From: Pontederia crassipes
Lineage: Eukaryota > Streptophyta > Magnoliopsida > Commelinales > Pontederiaceae
Assembly (NCBI GenBank): GCA_030549335.1
Contig: CM060195.1
Location: forward strand, 25,796,874-25,860,873
Length of the DNA: 64,000 bases
Direction of reading: 5' to 3'
In this document: positions 35,801 through 47,720 of the stretch, piece by piece
How the letters are laid out: each line of letters starts with the position of its first letter
Numbering within the stretch: position 1 is the first letter of the stretch
Program-made: the position numbers and the translations under genes
Notes under the pieces: model-generated
Told to the model about the DNA's origin: nothing
The model's database searches: none
The model's input: only the letters and a program-made list of their open reading frames with translations

Positions 35801-37166
35801 ACTAGAGAACGCATCATACTTCCTTTTCATATTAAGGAGAAAGGTTGCATGATAAATAATTGATCAAAGTCATTCAAATATATCAAATGATCATACATAT
35901 CAAGGATATGATTTGTTTTTCTTAAAATTGACATGATCTAATACTTTGAGATCAACCCAAAACTTATTCATAATTTGGCTCTTACTTTTATTTTTCCCAT
36001 AATAATTTTATGAAATAATGTTTAAATATTTCTCATGATGTGCACGACTTTCAAAATTGATAGATTGTAAGTTTATGAGTGGTTTGATGGTCAAAATTCA
36101 TAATGATCATATCGAGTTCCATGTATATAGAGGTTGAGATATACCATTATTTTAACTTTAGCTAATGATATCCATCTCTTAAAGTCATTTTTGATAATCT
36201 AGTAGTACTTGTACTTCATCAAGCAAGTAACTCATTCTTGATAAATTATTCTTCACAGTCACTTAAAATGTATATAATTCATGTCCAACTAAGGAACTTA
36301 TCTTTCTTCTTGAAGAATAAATCCAAAGCTCAAAATTTTGACTGAATGCATATCTCATCGGAATGCTCTCATGGTTCTTTTAATCTTACAGGTGTTATAC
36401 AATAAGGAAACTTAAAAGTAGGAATAGTTTTATGAACTAGATCCATAAAGATTTTCCTCTATTTCCTCTGTCATAATTTGGAAAGCTCTTAACAATTTAA
36501 CAAATTCAGGTATGATTGGAATGACAACTAATCCATGGTATGACAACTCATGTAGGCATCATGGTATGACAACTAATCCATACCCAACATGACATCATAA
36601 TCCACCATGAGTAGTACTATGAGATCAGCTGAATAGTTGACCCCCTCTATCATTACTGGTGTCTCTGAGAGGTATTACCTAGTGGAAACCCTCCCTAGTG
36701 GCCTTGTTATGTCAAACTACCACCTCATACTTGTCATCTTATCACTCGATGAACTTTCTATTTGTCTTTGTGAAAATTAAACTTCACCATAATTTCTTTA
36801 GCCATTTCATAGTTTTTAAATCATGAAAACTTGTTCAATTGTTATGAACAAACATATATACAATTTTTAGGCAATCTCTTATTACATCTTCATCATTCTT
36901 AAATTTACAATGAGATTCACATATCTCATGTCTCATGTTGCCCTCAATCAATTTGACAATACTATCACACTTGAACACCATCGTTAGCATTCTCATTGGA
37001 AGACTTTTTGCTCCCATCCTTAACATTATATGGTTAATATAAATATTCATACATGTGGCACAAAACATACATACTCTTGCTCATGACGATTGTACATGAG
37101 ACTTAGACACTTAACAGTTCTATGACATACTTAACGTAAGTCTTTAATATAAGCTCTAATATCAAC
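32858..37166 (-). pseudogene. Decayed Ty3/gypsy internal region
   Basis: Read on the minus strand from 37166. First comes a primer-binding-like site (TTGATATTAGAGC, canonical TGGTATCAGAGC) two bases after the LTR. Next is a gag-like open stretch (37068-36835). At about 36700-36550 is a protease/RT boundary: VNYSADLIVLLMVDYDVMLG and then MDWLS-like. Near 33850-33700 is an integrase tail remnant with NIFNVSMF (canonical HNVFHVSML). Last is the pol end at about 32880. Everything between 33900 and 36500 is too decayed to read. Confidence 0.65.
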
Positions 37167-38888
37167 TATAACACCCCAAAATTTCACCCCAAATGCCAAG
37201 GGCACTTAGGTCATTTCGGCAGTGCTAGCCTGTTCTTCATAACATCATCATAATAAAATGATAAATGTAACTATTGTGGAAATAACATTAATCATCAAAA
37301 TAAAACTTATAAAACATCTCTAAAATAATAGTCTAGTAGACTCATGACATTATTCTTAGCCTAGACCATGTACAACATCACCATCATGAGTTGAGCCATC
37401 CATCCATCCAAACATATCAGTTATCTGCACGGATTCATGGTGCAGGATTTCCTAATTAAAGTATGTAAAGGCCATGCAACGACATACAAGCTAAGCAGGA
37501 TACTGTATGACAAATATAAAATATGCATAGGCATGAAATAAGCATGCATGAATGCCATGTCATAATCATAAGGAACATGTCACTCCATATTATAACGTCA
37601 TCAATAACAGTAAGCATAGTTGACATACTATCTTCTTCATCAGTTATTAGTCAGCAACAATATGCACACCAAGTGACTAGCACTTGTTATTACCTTGCTT
37701 CACTAATATCCTCAGGGTTGCTTCATAACCGATTGGATTCCACTTTCGTGGTAATTAGTTTCTTCAGTTCAGTCAGTCAATCTTTGATCTTATCGAAATG
37801 CTAAGTTCAAAGTGTGGGGCACAATAATTTCATGAGGAAAATTCTAACACAATAGAGTAGGACACAGTATTTTTTGACATCAGTTTGAGGGGCGACAAGT
37901 AAAGATATTCTTCAATTGGATTTATTATTAACACAATCATCAAATAATTTACGTCGCTCAGTCTTCAGATTTTAAGCTAGGTATGACTATCCATGCATTT
38001 CGTATATTTAGGTTCATGTACAATCATCAATCAGTGATACATAATAGTAAATACCTTAAAGTAACTTAAATATAACATATATCAGTTCTTTTGGTCTATG
38101 TCACTTTCCTTACAGACATAGTCACGACTGTAATGACCTGTCATGACCGTGATAACAGATGTCACGAGCGTGACATAACGTTAGATTTCGCCCCATCTTT
38201 ACGTCTTTCTGTCATGGGCGTGACGTGGTTCGTCACAGACGTGATAGAAGCTAATTTTTTGGCCACTTTTCAACCCTTTTGTCATGAGCGTGACGGGTCC
38301 ATCACGACCGTAACAGCTACCAGCGCCGTGGCACCTGATTTTGCTAATTTTTACCCAATTTTTATCAAATCTTTTGGGGAAGAAAATCTTGAGCATTATG
38401 GATGACTTCCATATGTTTTACGAGCAAACTAGCATCATAAATCAGATCTAAACGCATAAAAATCATGCATTATTTCAGATCTAGGGTTCTTCCTTCAAGG
38501 CGTTTTAGATCTAATCATGCATCCTAACCTTTAGATCTAATCAAGAATCATTAGAAAGCCATTTCAGGTTTGACAAAACTCATAAATTCCTTAATCCAAT
38601 CATTAAAACTTGGAGAGAAGAGAGGAGTTGGATCCCCTTTACATACCTTTCAATCCTAATATTCTCTTATTCTCCTTCGTCCTCTTCTTCCTATTCCTCT
38701 TCTTTCTTTTTGTATCCTCCTCCAAACTTGGCCGTCAGGTGTACATATGAGGGAAATGAGTTTTTAGGAGAGGTTTGGGCTTTAAATAAGAGGAGACTAT
38801 GAGGGTTTTGGCTTTTTATATATGGAGGTTATCGTGGTTTTGGGCCCAAAGTTCAATATGCCCTTTCATAAAAATCTGAGATGTCACA
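37167..38888 (-). mobile_element. Family-A gypsy LTR, full length (1722 bp)
   Basis: On the minus strand it starts TGTGACATCTCAGATTTTTA at 38888 and ends ...TTTGGGGTGTTATA at 37167 (TTACA decayed to TTATA). It is colinear with 8169-10213 (plus) and 53842-55046 (minus). A minus-strand primer-binding-like site follows, so this is a 5' LTR. It carries the TGTCAC/GTGACA dyad cluster at 38100-38310. Confidence 0.82.
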
Positions 38889-40249
38889 CTAAATATAAGC
38901 TATGAGATCCAAAGATGAATAAAATAATCATAAAAAAATATAATGTTTCATGAATATGAAATTTCAGTGGACTTTAGTATATGGAAGAAGCAAGACATTG
39001 ACTATTGACCACCACAAAGGATGAATTCATAAAATCACATAACTCACTTTTAAAAGATAATATAATTCTTGAAATTTTCAAAAAGATTGGCATGATATAT
39101 TCATAAATATGTACATTCATGTTGTACAACATGTTATATAGTTATATAACATCACCAGCATTTTATGTTTCTATAATGAATATAAACATTATTGGCATTT
39201 CATAAATGATAATAGGGTGGAACTCAATCTCCAAACGCCATATAATTGTAATGTCCAGTCGCAAGCTCTATAACATTTTGAAAAGAGACAATGGGAGTAC
39301 AATATCTGAATTTCTCACCCAAACCATGTAGATTTTTATCAAGTACCAATTCACAAGTGTCTTCATGCGAGAGAGGTGAGGTAGGTCAAAGATATTGGGC
39401 CGAAGATAATAATATTTACGTTGTTCGTGATTTTGTGAACTGAATTTTGAATTAAATTAAATTGATTAATTTTAATTTTATCATTTTCACAATTGGTTTT
39501 TGAGTTGAAGACAATTTATCCATCTTTTAATGCCTTGTGATCTACACAAACTGCTTCACTTAATAAAATTTGATTGGGAACATCTAATAATAAACATAAT
39601 GAAGAGAACGATATGCATAAATTTTAAAAAAGTACTATATATTGTAAAATAATTATTGAGTCAAATGATACAAAAGTTTCATTAGCTAAGCTGGTTTCAT
39701 TGTAATCAAGTTGGACTATTATGTAAGAGCAAACGGGTAATGGCAATTTACTCATTGAAATGGCACCACAATACTTAAATGAAATGAAAAAGGTTGATGA
39801 GTATGGAGTTTTTAATATATTTTTGGAATTCGAATTACTTTTGATTCAAGAATAGTCAGATGGGAAATAAAACGGTTCAGCAAATCGCTCAATATTATAT
39901 CCTACTGATCACTCTATATTATTAATTTAATTTTATAATAATATTTACTACTTTCACGTTTTAATTCCAATAATGAAATATAAGGATATTGTTCTGAAAG
40001 CTACAATAACTTTGTCGTGGTTTAAGATATCTTATCGTTCAAGTCAATCACTTATTAATCTTCTCAAAATGTTTTATACTTACACGGCAAGATCTCGTAA
40101 AGGAAAATAAAACAATTATTGATTAAAAGAAAAAAAATCAAATATATACTAGGAAAAAAATAGAAACTAGTGTGTAAATAGAAAATAAGCATGGTGCAAT
40201 AGTGTATAGATAAAACTTATTTGTATCCCAATTTGTGCGTATTTTTTCC
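38889..40249. other. AT-rich intergenic stretch
   Basis: No gene or defined element is seen. Short fragments only. Confidence 0.45.
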
Positions 40250-40260
40250 AAATAAGTACA

Positions 40261-40497
40261 ACAACAACAAAGTCTTATCCCACTAAGTGAGGTCGGCTAC
40301 ATGAATCATACGACGTCATTTCGCTCTATTAGTAACCAAACCTTTCGGTATATTATTCATCAATAAATCTTGTTTTATTAGTTCGTCAAGTGTCCGCCTT
40401 GACCTCCCTCTCCCTCTTTTAATCGGACTCGAGATTATTTGATCTACTCTTCTTACTGACGTATCTAATGGTCTTTTCTGAATATGACCACCTCAGT
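40261..40497 (-). mobile_element. 5'-truncated RTE-like LINE 3' end with target duplication
   Basis: Bounded by AAATAAGTACA at 40250-40260 and 40498-40508. The minus strand reads GHIQKRPLDTSVRRVDQI, then IKRGRGRSRRTLDELIKQDL and RRMIHVAD, the C-terminal end of a reverse-transcriptase ORF common in plant genomes, with stops. It finishes in CATGTAGCCGACCTCACTTA and GTGGGATAAGACTTTGTTG repeats. That tail is the same as in the SINEs at 17553 and 47183. Confidence 0.82.
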
Positions 40498-40508
40498 AAA
40501 TAAGTACA

Positions 40509-41151
40509 TTTTTGAAAAAAATAAAATAAATTGTACTAGTTTTAATTAAAAACTCATGTAATATATATTATCGCAGTATATGAGCAACTTGTACAGTGTT
40601 GTTGCTTGGAAAGCCAAACCTGCACTAGATACTGCCAAGATCAGGAAAATGAAAATAGGAAATAACTACTTTTTTGTGGGAAAGAACATTAAAATTAGTT
40701 TTTTTTATTGTTAGGAAGAGAACAAAATAATGGACGACAAATTAAGTTTACTTGGCGAGTTACCGCCATTTAATTAGAAAAATATTATTCTATTTTTTAC
40801 TCAGATTTCAAATTAATTTTGAATAGCGAGATGCCAGCCGAGTGGATATAAAAAAAGTACACGATAAAAAAAATTACGGACCAATTGTTTTTCGTTTAAA
40901 TAAAATTTTGAATTTAAATTCTTGCGAATGGATAATAGTTTTGATGAAAATGTGTAAATTTAATTAAATTAGTTAAGCTCGATAATAATGGATAATGTGT
41001 TTTTTACCACGCTTCACATCGGAGGGTTGACAAAAAAAAATATTTGCGGGGCAAAAGCGACCATAAAAACGAAACAAATGGGAGGACGAGCCATTTGGCT
41101 GCCCGGCGGAGCGGACGAGACGCACAATTACGCGCGACGAAAACGGGACCG
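40509..41151. other. Upstream region of the CPP1-like gene
   Basis: AT-rich until about 41040, then GC-rich into the leader (GCCCGGCGGAGCGG). It presumably holds the promoter; no clear TATA box was identified. Confidence 0.4.
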
Positions 41152-41517
41152 ATGGCTACGGCGCTCTCCTCCTTTTCCATTCTCCCCCACCACCACAGCC
41201 CGGTGCGGCCGCAGCCGGCGACCGTCCCTTCGCCGTCGACGACAATATCCCTCGCCGCCGCTCCCGCGGCGCAGAATCCATCCGGGGCCTCCGCCGCCGG
41301 CCGGGTTCGTCGGCACCGTCCGCTTTCCGCTGCCGCCGCGGGCGGCGACGGGCCTCGGTCTGACGATTCGTCGTACTCCTCGGTACCGTCGGAGATGTCG
41401 CTGGATAGCGCACTGAAACTCCTTGGCGTCTCCGAAGACGCCTCGTTTGACGACATCCTCCGCGCGAAGAATGCGGTGCTCGCCTCGTGCAAGGACGATA
41501 TGGAAGCCGTCGCCCAG

Positions 41518-44091
41518 GTCCCTCCGTCCCCCGATCTCTTATTTCTGTTATTATTTCCTTTCTTGATTTTAAATCACTCGTTCTTCGTTCATTGATTTCA
41601 ATTCCAAGAGAAAGAGTCGCGGCGATCGGATTCCCTATGGAAAATCTTTCTGTTTTTCTTAGTGGAAATAAACGATCTTTGAGAACTCAGGAGGTAATAA
41701 TTGAGACACTAATTAGAAACTCAGAGTATGAATACTTGTTTTATTGGATCAAATTTGCATAAATGTAATATTCTTGTCCACTGGAAAGTGCGACAAGAGT
41801 ATAAAGTACTATGAACAACGAGAAAACAGGAGAATGCAGCTAGTGATAGCAATATCTTAGAAGTAATACTAAGCTATGGGCACCGGATCCTGTTTGGAGT
41901 GTTTGAACTGAGTACTGATTCTTTTAACCCAAATATGGGATATCTGTTATTTTAAGATTCATACCTGACAGAGTTATGCAGAATTCCTCAAGAAAAAAGA
42001 AAAAAAAAGAATATTATGTGGAAAAGTTATTTTAATTTGTTTCCTATAACTGAGAAAAACCTCATCTTGTATTGTCCTATCACTCAAACTCACTGGATTT
42101 CTAATCAGATAAAGGCTTCTAAGCTGCTGTCTATCTAACATTGGCTTTTCCTGTAGAAAGCAAGTACCTCACCTTTAGGTACTTGTACTAAAATTACATG
42201 AACCAAGTCCTCAAATAAGTTATATGCTTAAGGGGAGAACGAATTAGACTTGGAAACAATTAGCAAAACATGTTTTTTCCTCACAGATGCAACTTATCCT
42301 TCTGATCACCATGCATAATAAGTGGAAGATAGATTAATGTTCAAAGAGTATTCTTGAGGAAAGAAAGTTAACAATCAAATGTAATCATTGTAGGTGACAT
42401 GCATTCAAGCATTGATTGAAGGGAAGGATCTTCGTCATTTATTTATTTTAAGTAGCTCATGTAGAATACATTGTATTTTATTGTATTCCAACAGTCAACT
42501 CAGTTGCCATATTGCTGTTGTTCTTGGTAACTTGTGTGTTTGTTGCAACATGGTAACTAGTATCTTGTTTGCTGAAGTTTGTGAATCTCATGTTATTACT
42601 GATGCTAAAACAGCCTTCAATTCTCTGACTACAGCTTGCATCAATTGCTTCTGATGATCAGCTCAAAATTGATTCAAATTGTAAATATACTGGTCCCGCA
42701 ACTTTAAGGACTCCACTGGTCAGAGCTGTGAAATCAATCCACTATTGATGTATGAATCCACTAAAGATAAAAGAAAGGACACTGTCCTTTGCTTAGTGAT
42801 AATTTTCATTTCACTGTTTAATATGTTATTAACAATCCTGGATTGAGTATTCTCCATTAACACTCATTCTTTTCTCCATCCAGAAAGAAAAGTACACTGC
42901 TTGTTACAAAATCCCATTCTTCAAGTTTTGTATAACTTATTTTGCCTTTACTTGGAAACTCGATGAAGATGCTTTAAATGCTCCATTTTTGGTCCTTGAT
43001 ACATTCTAGAATATATTGAAATAACAATAACGTGAGGTTTAGAGACATGGTTGCTAAGCCTGTTGAAAGAAGTAGGAGCGCTAGAACAGTCAGATAACTA
43101 TCCTTTCATTGAGTCCATTTTCTGTTGTCTTCCTTTCATCACCCTATCTCGTAAACTGTTATTTCATTTATTTGTTTATACTTTATTCTATTTTTAATAT
43201 CTAGAAAAATTCCAATCATAATTTTCTTTTTTACGAAAGAAATGACGACTACAAGGTCTGAATACTGGTCCACCTTGTATCAAAAGCTGAAAAACATGAA
43301 ATACACAACACATGCTATCTTCCGAAATGAAATTTTAATAGAAGAAGGTTGGATTGTTTGTATGAATGATTTATAATGTGTATAAAGCCGAAAAGAGAAA
43401 ACATGACCCAAAATGGCTGTAGAATCAAGCAAAAAATCCCATTTTATCATAAAAAAGGAGATGCATACAATGTTCTCTATGTAATTTATATTTGCCCAAA
43501 AATAGTGTGATTATGCTTGGTGACCACGAGGAAAATCATCAGAAATGTCTCCTTTTAACTTGTCCTATGTACCAAGTCCTTCTAATGACCTCCTAAAGAC
43601 ATCGGTCGTCAAGGAGTCAACTTCCATGATCTGTATTCTATGCTAAACTTCTGTATTGAAGAGGCACTCAATGGGGTCAGAAATGTCCTCTCCTCTATGG
43701 TCTCCTTGTAGAATACATAGGAGGTATCTGTGCTGTGAACCATCTCATCCTGTAAGTGTTAACAAGGACCTTCCATGACTCAACAGCCAAGCAAAAATCT
43801 GGATATTGAGGGGTATCCGGGTATGCATGATCTCCAAATGTGTCAATAGTCGGAGCGGATCACAATTGAAATTGTGCTCCCTGGTTGTAGGTGCATGTAC
43901 ACTCCCCATGCTGAGTAATGATGCAAGAGACCCAGTCATCACATCGTGATTCATCCATAAGAAACCTCGTGATCCAGTCGGACAAGGTCAAGAATGGGTT
44001 GGCCCTGAAATGTGGTGTCCAAATAGTTAGAAGCAGCACTACCTATCATTTAGCAGTCAGGGATTGATGCTGCTGAGCCTCCTGCAAGCAC
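41518..44091 (+). other. CPP1-like intron 1, first part
   Basis: Intronic sequence with no recognisable element. Positions 43500-44080 may be an old insertion, but no family was recognised. Confidence 0.4.
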
Positions 44092-44948
44092 TAGGGGTGT
44101 TCACGGATCGGGTCCAACCCGACCCATGAACAAATCCGACCCGACCCTGACCCGGGTCTCTGCCCATATGGGCAGCAAATCCAACCCAACCCGACCTAGT
44201 GATACAAACTGAAAACACAACTACAATAAAACTAGGATAACTATTATTAATAGTAAAAGTGCAAGAATTTTAAACACAATTACTACCAATAACTTGTCAA
44301 TTCGAGATGACAAATCTTCGAGATGACAAATCTCCATAAGTCCGTATGGAGTGGACCAAACTCTAAATACATAATTGATCAACACATTTCCAAAGGCTCC
44401 TCTAAAATCTAAAACCCATGCATGTATTTATAACATGTAAATACAAATATAACTAACTACCCACTACTTTCTTAATCAGCCACTAACTCAATACAACTTC
44501 TAATTAACCACTACTTAATTAGCCAGCCACTAACTAGTACAAAGTGGTATCTTATCACCTAGTTCGAGTCAGGTGGTCGGACCCTTTTTTTCTTTTTTTT
44601 ATTTATTTCCTTACTTTTCTATATTTTTAAATATAAAAAAATTATTAAATATTTAATTTAAGACATAAAATAAGATTCCCCAATATTGAAATATTATTTA
44701 TATATTTTAAAATAATTTATTTTGGTTTTTAAAATTTTTAAATCAAATATATAATTAAAACTAAGTGAAATAGTTAAAAAAATAAATAAACAAATAAAAA
44801 ATTTTGGGTCTTCGGGTCGGGTCGGATTGACTCGGGTTGGGAAATCCATTTCCCAACCCGAACCACCAAGGGTTGGCGTCAGGTCGGGTTGGGTCCGACC
44901 CAACCCCCAACTCGACCCGTCGTCGGGTCATCGGGTTCACCGCCCCTA
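44092..44948. mobile_element. Non-autonomous hAT element in CPP1-like intron 1
   Basis: 857 bp with 8-bp target duplication GCAAGCAC (44084-44091 and 44949-44956) and terminal inverted repeat TAGGGGTG / CGCCCCTA. Subterminal sequence is rich in GGGTCGGGT / ACCCGACCC motifs. A solo LTR is nested inside (44200-44557). No transposase is present. Confidence 0.9.
44200..44557 (-). mobile_element. Solo LTR (358 bp) nested in the hAT element
   Basis: On the plus strand it runs TGATACAAACTG...GGTATCTTATCA and is flanked by CCTAG on both sides (44195-44199, 44558-44562), a perfect 5-bp target duplication. It is similar throughout to the LTR at 46947-47385. Confidence 0.88.
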
Positions 44949-46008
44949 GCAAGCACTAGTATTCTAGGGAAGGCAGTGGCAAATACAAAATTAATGAAAA
45001 TAATGCACATATCAGATAAACATAGATTATGTGCATTATTTATTTTATTTATTTTTTATATTTTTCCATTTTCCTCTTTTCTTCTTTTTTCGTTTTTTTT
45101 CTTACCGAAAGTCCAATTTACAAAGCTGCAACTCACGTTCCAGCAATTTTCGATGTATTCACATTGTAAGTCCACTTAGATTGTGAAGTTGCTCTTCGTA
45201 AGGCAAGCAAACACAATTTTGGTTTTGTGGCAATTTAACTTACTGGTACATGCAACAACTGCTAACCGAACAGACCCATCAATTTTTAGTGGAATGATTT
45301 CTTTTAGAGGAAACTTTTGTTGAATGTTAATAATGACTTGCCATTTCTTTCTATTCCATTTGTAGTCCTTAAACTATGATGATTTTTGTTTTCAGGTTGA
45401 AGCAGCATATGACATTTTGCTTATGCAAAGCTTATCACAGCGCAGAGCTGGCAAAGTTGCAAATAGTAACATCAGGTATGCTGATGTTAAATCTGAAAGA
45501 AATGCTGGAACAAGTGGCATGCCACAGTGGCATGCCACAGTGGCTTCAGTTGAAGAACATTCCTGTTTTTGTCGAAACTCCATCTACTAGCGATTTGGGC
45601 TTGCAAGCAGGGGTTTATGGAGCATTGATGGTTTTCACTTTTGTTAGTGGGACTTCCACATCTTCTCAATGGCCTTATACTGGTCCTGATGTTCCTGGTA
45701 TAATATTAGCCACAAACTTTGGAGCTTCCTTGCTACTTTTTATCAAAGAAGAACATTGGCCTAGGTGAGTATGTTCGGATTCAAGTTTTAGAGCTACAGT
45801 TGCTACCTGTATTTATATACGTGTCCTTCAAACAAAACTTAAATAGTCAGTGTACATGAAAAGATCAAAACTTTTACTTGTGAGATTTCTACAATAAACT
45901 ATATGTATTGCAACATGTTATATGTTCTTAGTGTTTGTAAAACATAAATGTGCAGGAATAGTCAATTGACTTGTACCTGTATAATGTAATAATGTCAGAC
46001 TAATCTGT

Positions 46009-46061
46009 GAACCCTTGGATGACTACCTTCTTGCTAGCCGTCTTTTCTCGTTTCAAAAAAA
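46009..46061 (+). mobile_element. 53-bp poly(A) retroposon with 21-bp target duplication
   Basis: The 53-bp insert starts GAACCCTTGGATGAC and ends in an A run. It is flanked by perfect 21-bp direct repeats (45988-46008 and 46062-46082, containing AATGTCAGACTAATCTGT). This is the signature of LINE-mediated integration of a very short RNA or a strongly truncated SINE, in CPP1-like intron 2. Confidence 0.8.
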
Positions 46062-46946
46062 AATAATGTCAGACTAATCTGTTATCTGCTCAGAAGAAAA
46101 CTAGCTGAAAAGAAATATGTTCGTTCAATCTGTTTTCCAAAAGCACCTATATAAGAGTATTGATAGGGATTCTAAACAACTCTTATTTCAAGTAATAGTA
46201 AAAATAAAAGAACTAAGAAAATTATTACTAGGAGAACTAGGAAAACTAATCAAAGGGCCTAAACTAAAACCCATATATAAAGATTTGACTAAATCTTTCA
46301 ATGTCGTTGATATCAAACTAATGGGATGTTGTTCTGCATCATGCACTCAATTGTAATTTTTCCTTTATAAGTTCTTGTTTACCCACGGCCGAGAATTATC
46401 AGGGTATCATAGATTTCTAAGCTCACACCATCAGGAATGTATGACCTATTTTGTTGCCCCTAAATAATATGAGTTTAGACAACAATAAATAATTGATCTA
46501 TCTCAAGAATTAGGATTTTAATATTTTATTATTGAAGATAGTTTCTTGTCAAAAATATGGTCAAAAGAGATTTATCCTCTTTACTTGATTGAGATATCCA
46601 TTGACAGAAGGTTACATAATTATTAGATTAACACTTATACCTAATACAAGTTCCCAGCTATAATATGACCTTGAATATATTTTTCACAAAAATAAATTGA
46701 TGAAATTTAAGCATCTCATATTTCTCAAGCATAATATTATTTCATGATATTGTGCTTGTATATTGGGAGAATTTTGGGCTCATGTTAATTTCAAATAATG
46801 TCATAAATTAGGCATGAAATAAACCAAAACATCACAAAAGGTTAAAAGATAACTATATAAACACGTTTTCCAAAATAATATGATTAAATTAGCAAAACTT
46901 CAACAAACAACTCAGGTGCAAATGAAAGCGATCGTATGTTTACTTA

Positions 46947-47385
46947 TGATATAAAATAAAAACACAACTAAAATAAAACTAGGATAACTATTATTAGTAG
47001 TAAAAGTGCAAGAATCTTAAACACAGTTACTACTAATAACTTGTCAATTTGAGATGACAAATCTCCATGAGTCCATATGGAGTGGACCAAACTCCAATTA
47101 CCTAATTGGTAAACAAATTTCAAAGGCTTCCCTATCTAAAACCCATGCATGTATTTATAGCATGCAAATACAATTATAACTAAGGCTTTGTTGAATCTTA
47201 TGAACATGGATCAATGTAGCCGACCCCACCTAGTGGGATAAGGCTTTGTTGTCGTTGTTGTCGTCGTAAATACAATTATAACTAACTACCCACTACTTTC
47301 TTAACCAGCCACTAACTCGTACAACTTCTAACTACCCACTATTTAATTAATCAGCCACTAATTAATACAAAGTGATATCTTAACA
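46947..47385 (-). mobile_element. Gypsy 3' LTR in CPP1-like intron 2, carrying a SINE
   Basis: On the minus strand it starts TGTTAAGATATCACTTTG at 47385 and ends ...TATATCA at 46947. It matches the solo LTR at 44200-44557 apart from the SINE at 47183-47267. The adjacent integrase tail (47386-47720) is in the same orientation, so this is the 3' LTR of a truncated element. Confidence 0.8.
47183..47267 (+). mobile_element. Short SINE copy inside the LTR
   Basis: An 85-bp insert between 17-bp direct repeats AAATACAATTATAACTA (47166-47182 and 47268-47284). It has the SINE tail ATGTAGCCGACCCCACC...GGGATAAGGCTTTGTTG and begins AGGCTTTGTTGAATCTTATG, shorter than the copy at 17553, so it is 5' truncated or rearranged. 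Confidence 0.85.
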
Positions 47386-47720
47386 ACTTACGTAGTATTG
47401 ACACATGGAATACATTATGGATTTTGGCATAGAAAGGCAGAAATACTAGCTGGTGAGCTTCTTCGCACAATTTGTCCAGAATCTCAAATGACCCAATATA
47501 CTTTATACCAAGTTTTCCTATTCTACTAAAGTGCATGACTTACTCTCCTTGTTGGCAAAACCTTCAATAGGACATGATATCCTACATTATATATCTACTC
47601 CATGCTGTTTCAGTCTGCATATCTCTTCAGATGGCTCTGAGCTCCCAATGTTTTTTTTATTAAATCCACCTTTGCATATCTAACAACCTGGTTTTCCCGT
47701 AGCCATATCTTGTCAGTGAT
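47386..47720 (-). pseudogene. Gypsy integrase C-terminal fragment
   Basis: The minus strand reads IGKLGIKYIGSFEILDKLCE, LVFLPFYAKIHNVFHVSILR and L (canonical KLSPRYIGPFEIL...IHNVFHVSMLRKY). Upstream sequence to about 47720 is probably more of the same frame with breaks. It is a truncated element lying in the CPP1-like intron. Confidence 0.75.

Noticed and set aside
34000-36500. Hidden host gene in the long noncoding stretch
   Set aside because: No frame over about 66 codons, no splice-supported domain, and flanking protease and integrase relics place it inside a decayed gypsy element.
41044-41151. Upstream extension of the CPP1-like frame before 41152
   Set aside because: The frame is open to 41044, but the extra residues are not transit-peptide-like, while the ATG at 41152 starts MATALSSFS, typical for a chloroplast precursor.
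45515-45541. The duplicated 13-bp unit as a micro-intron
   Set aside because: A GT-AG reading would remove 14 bases, too short for splicing, and would not restore the frame.
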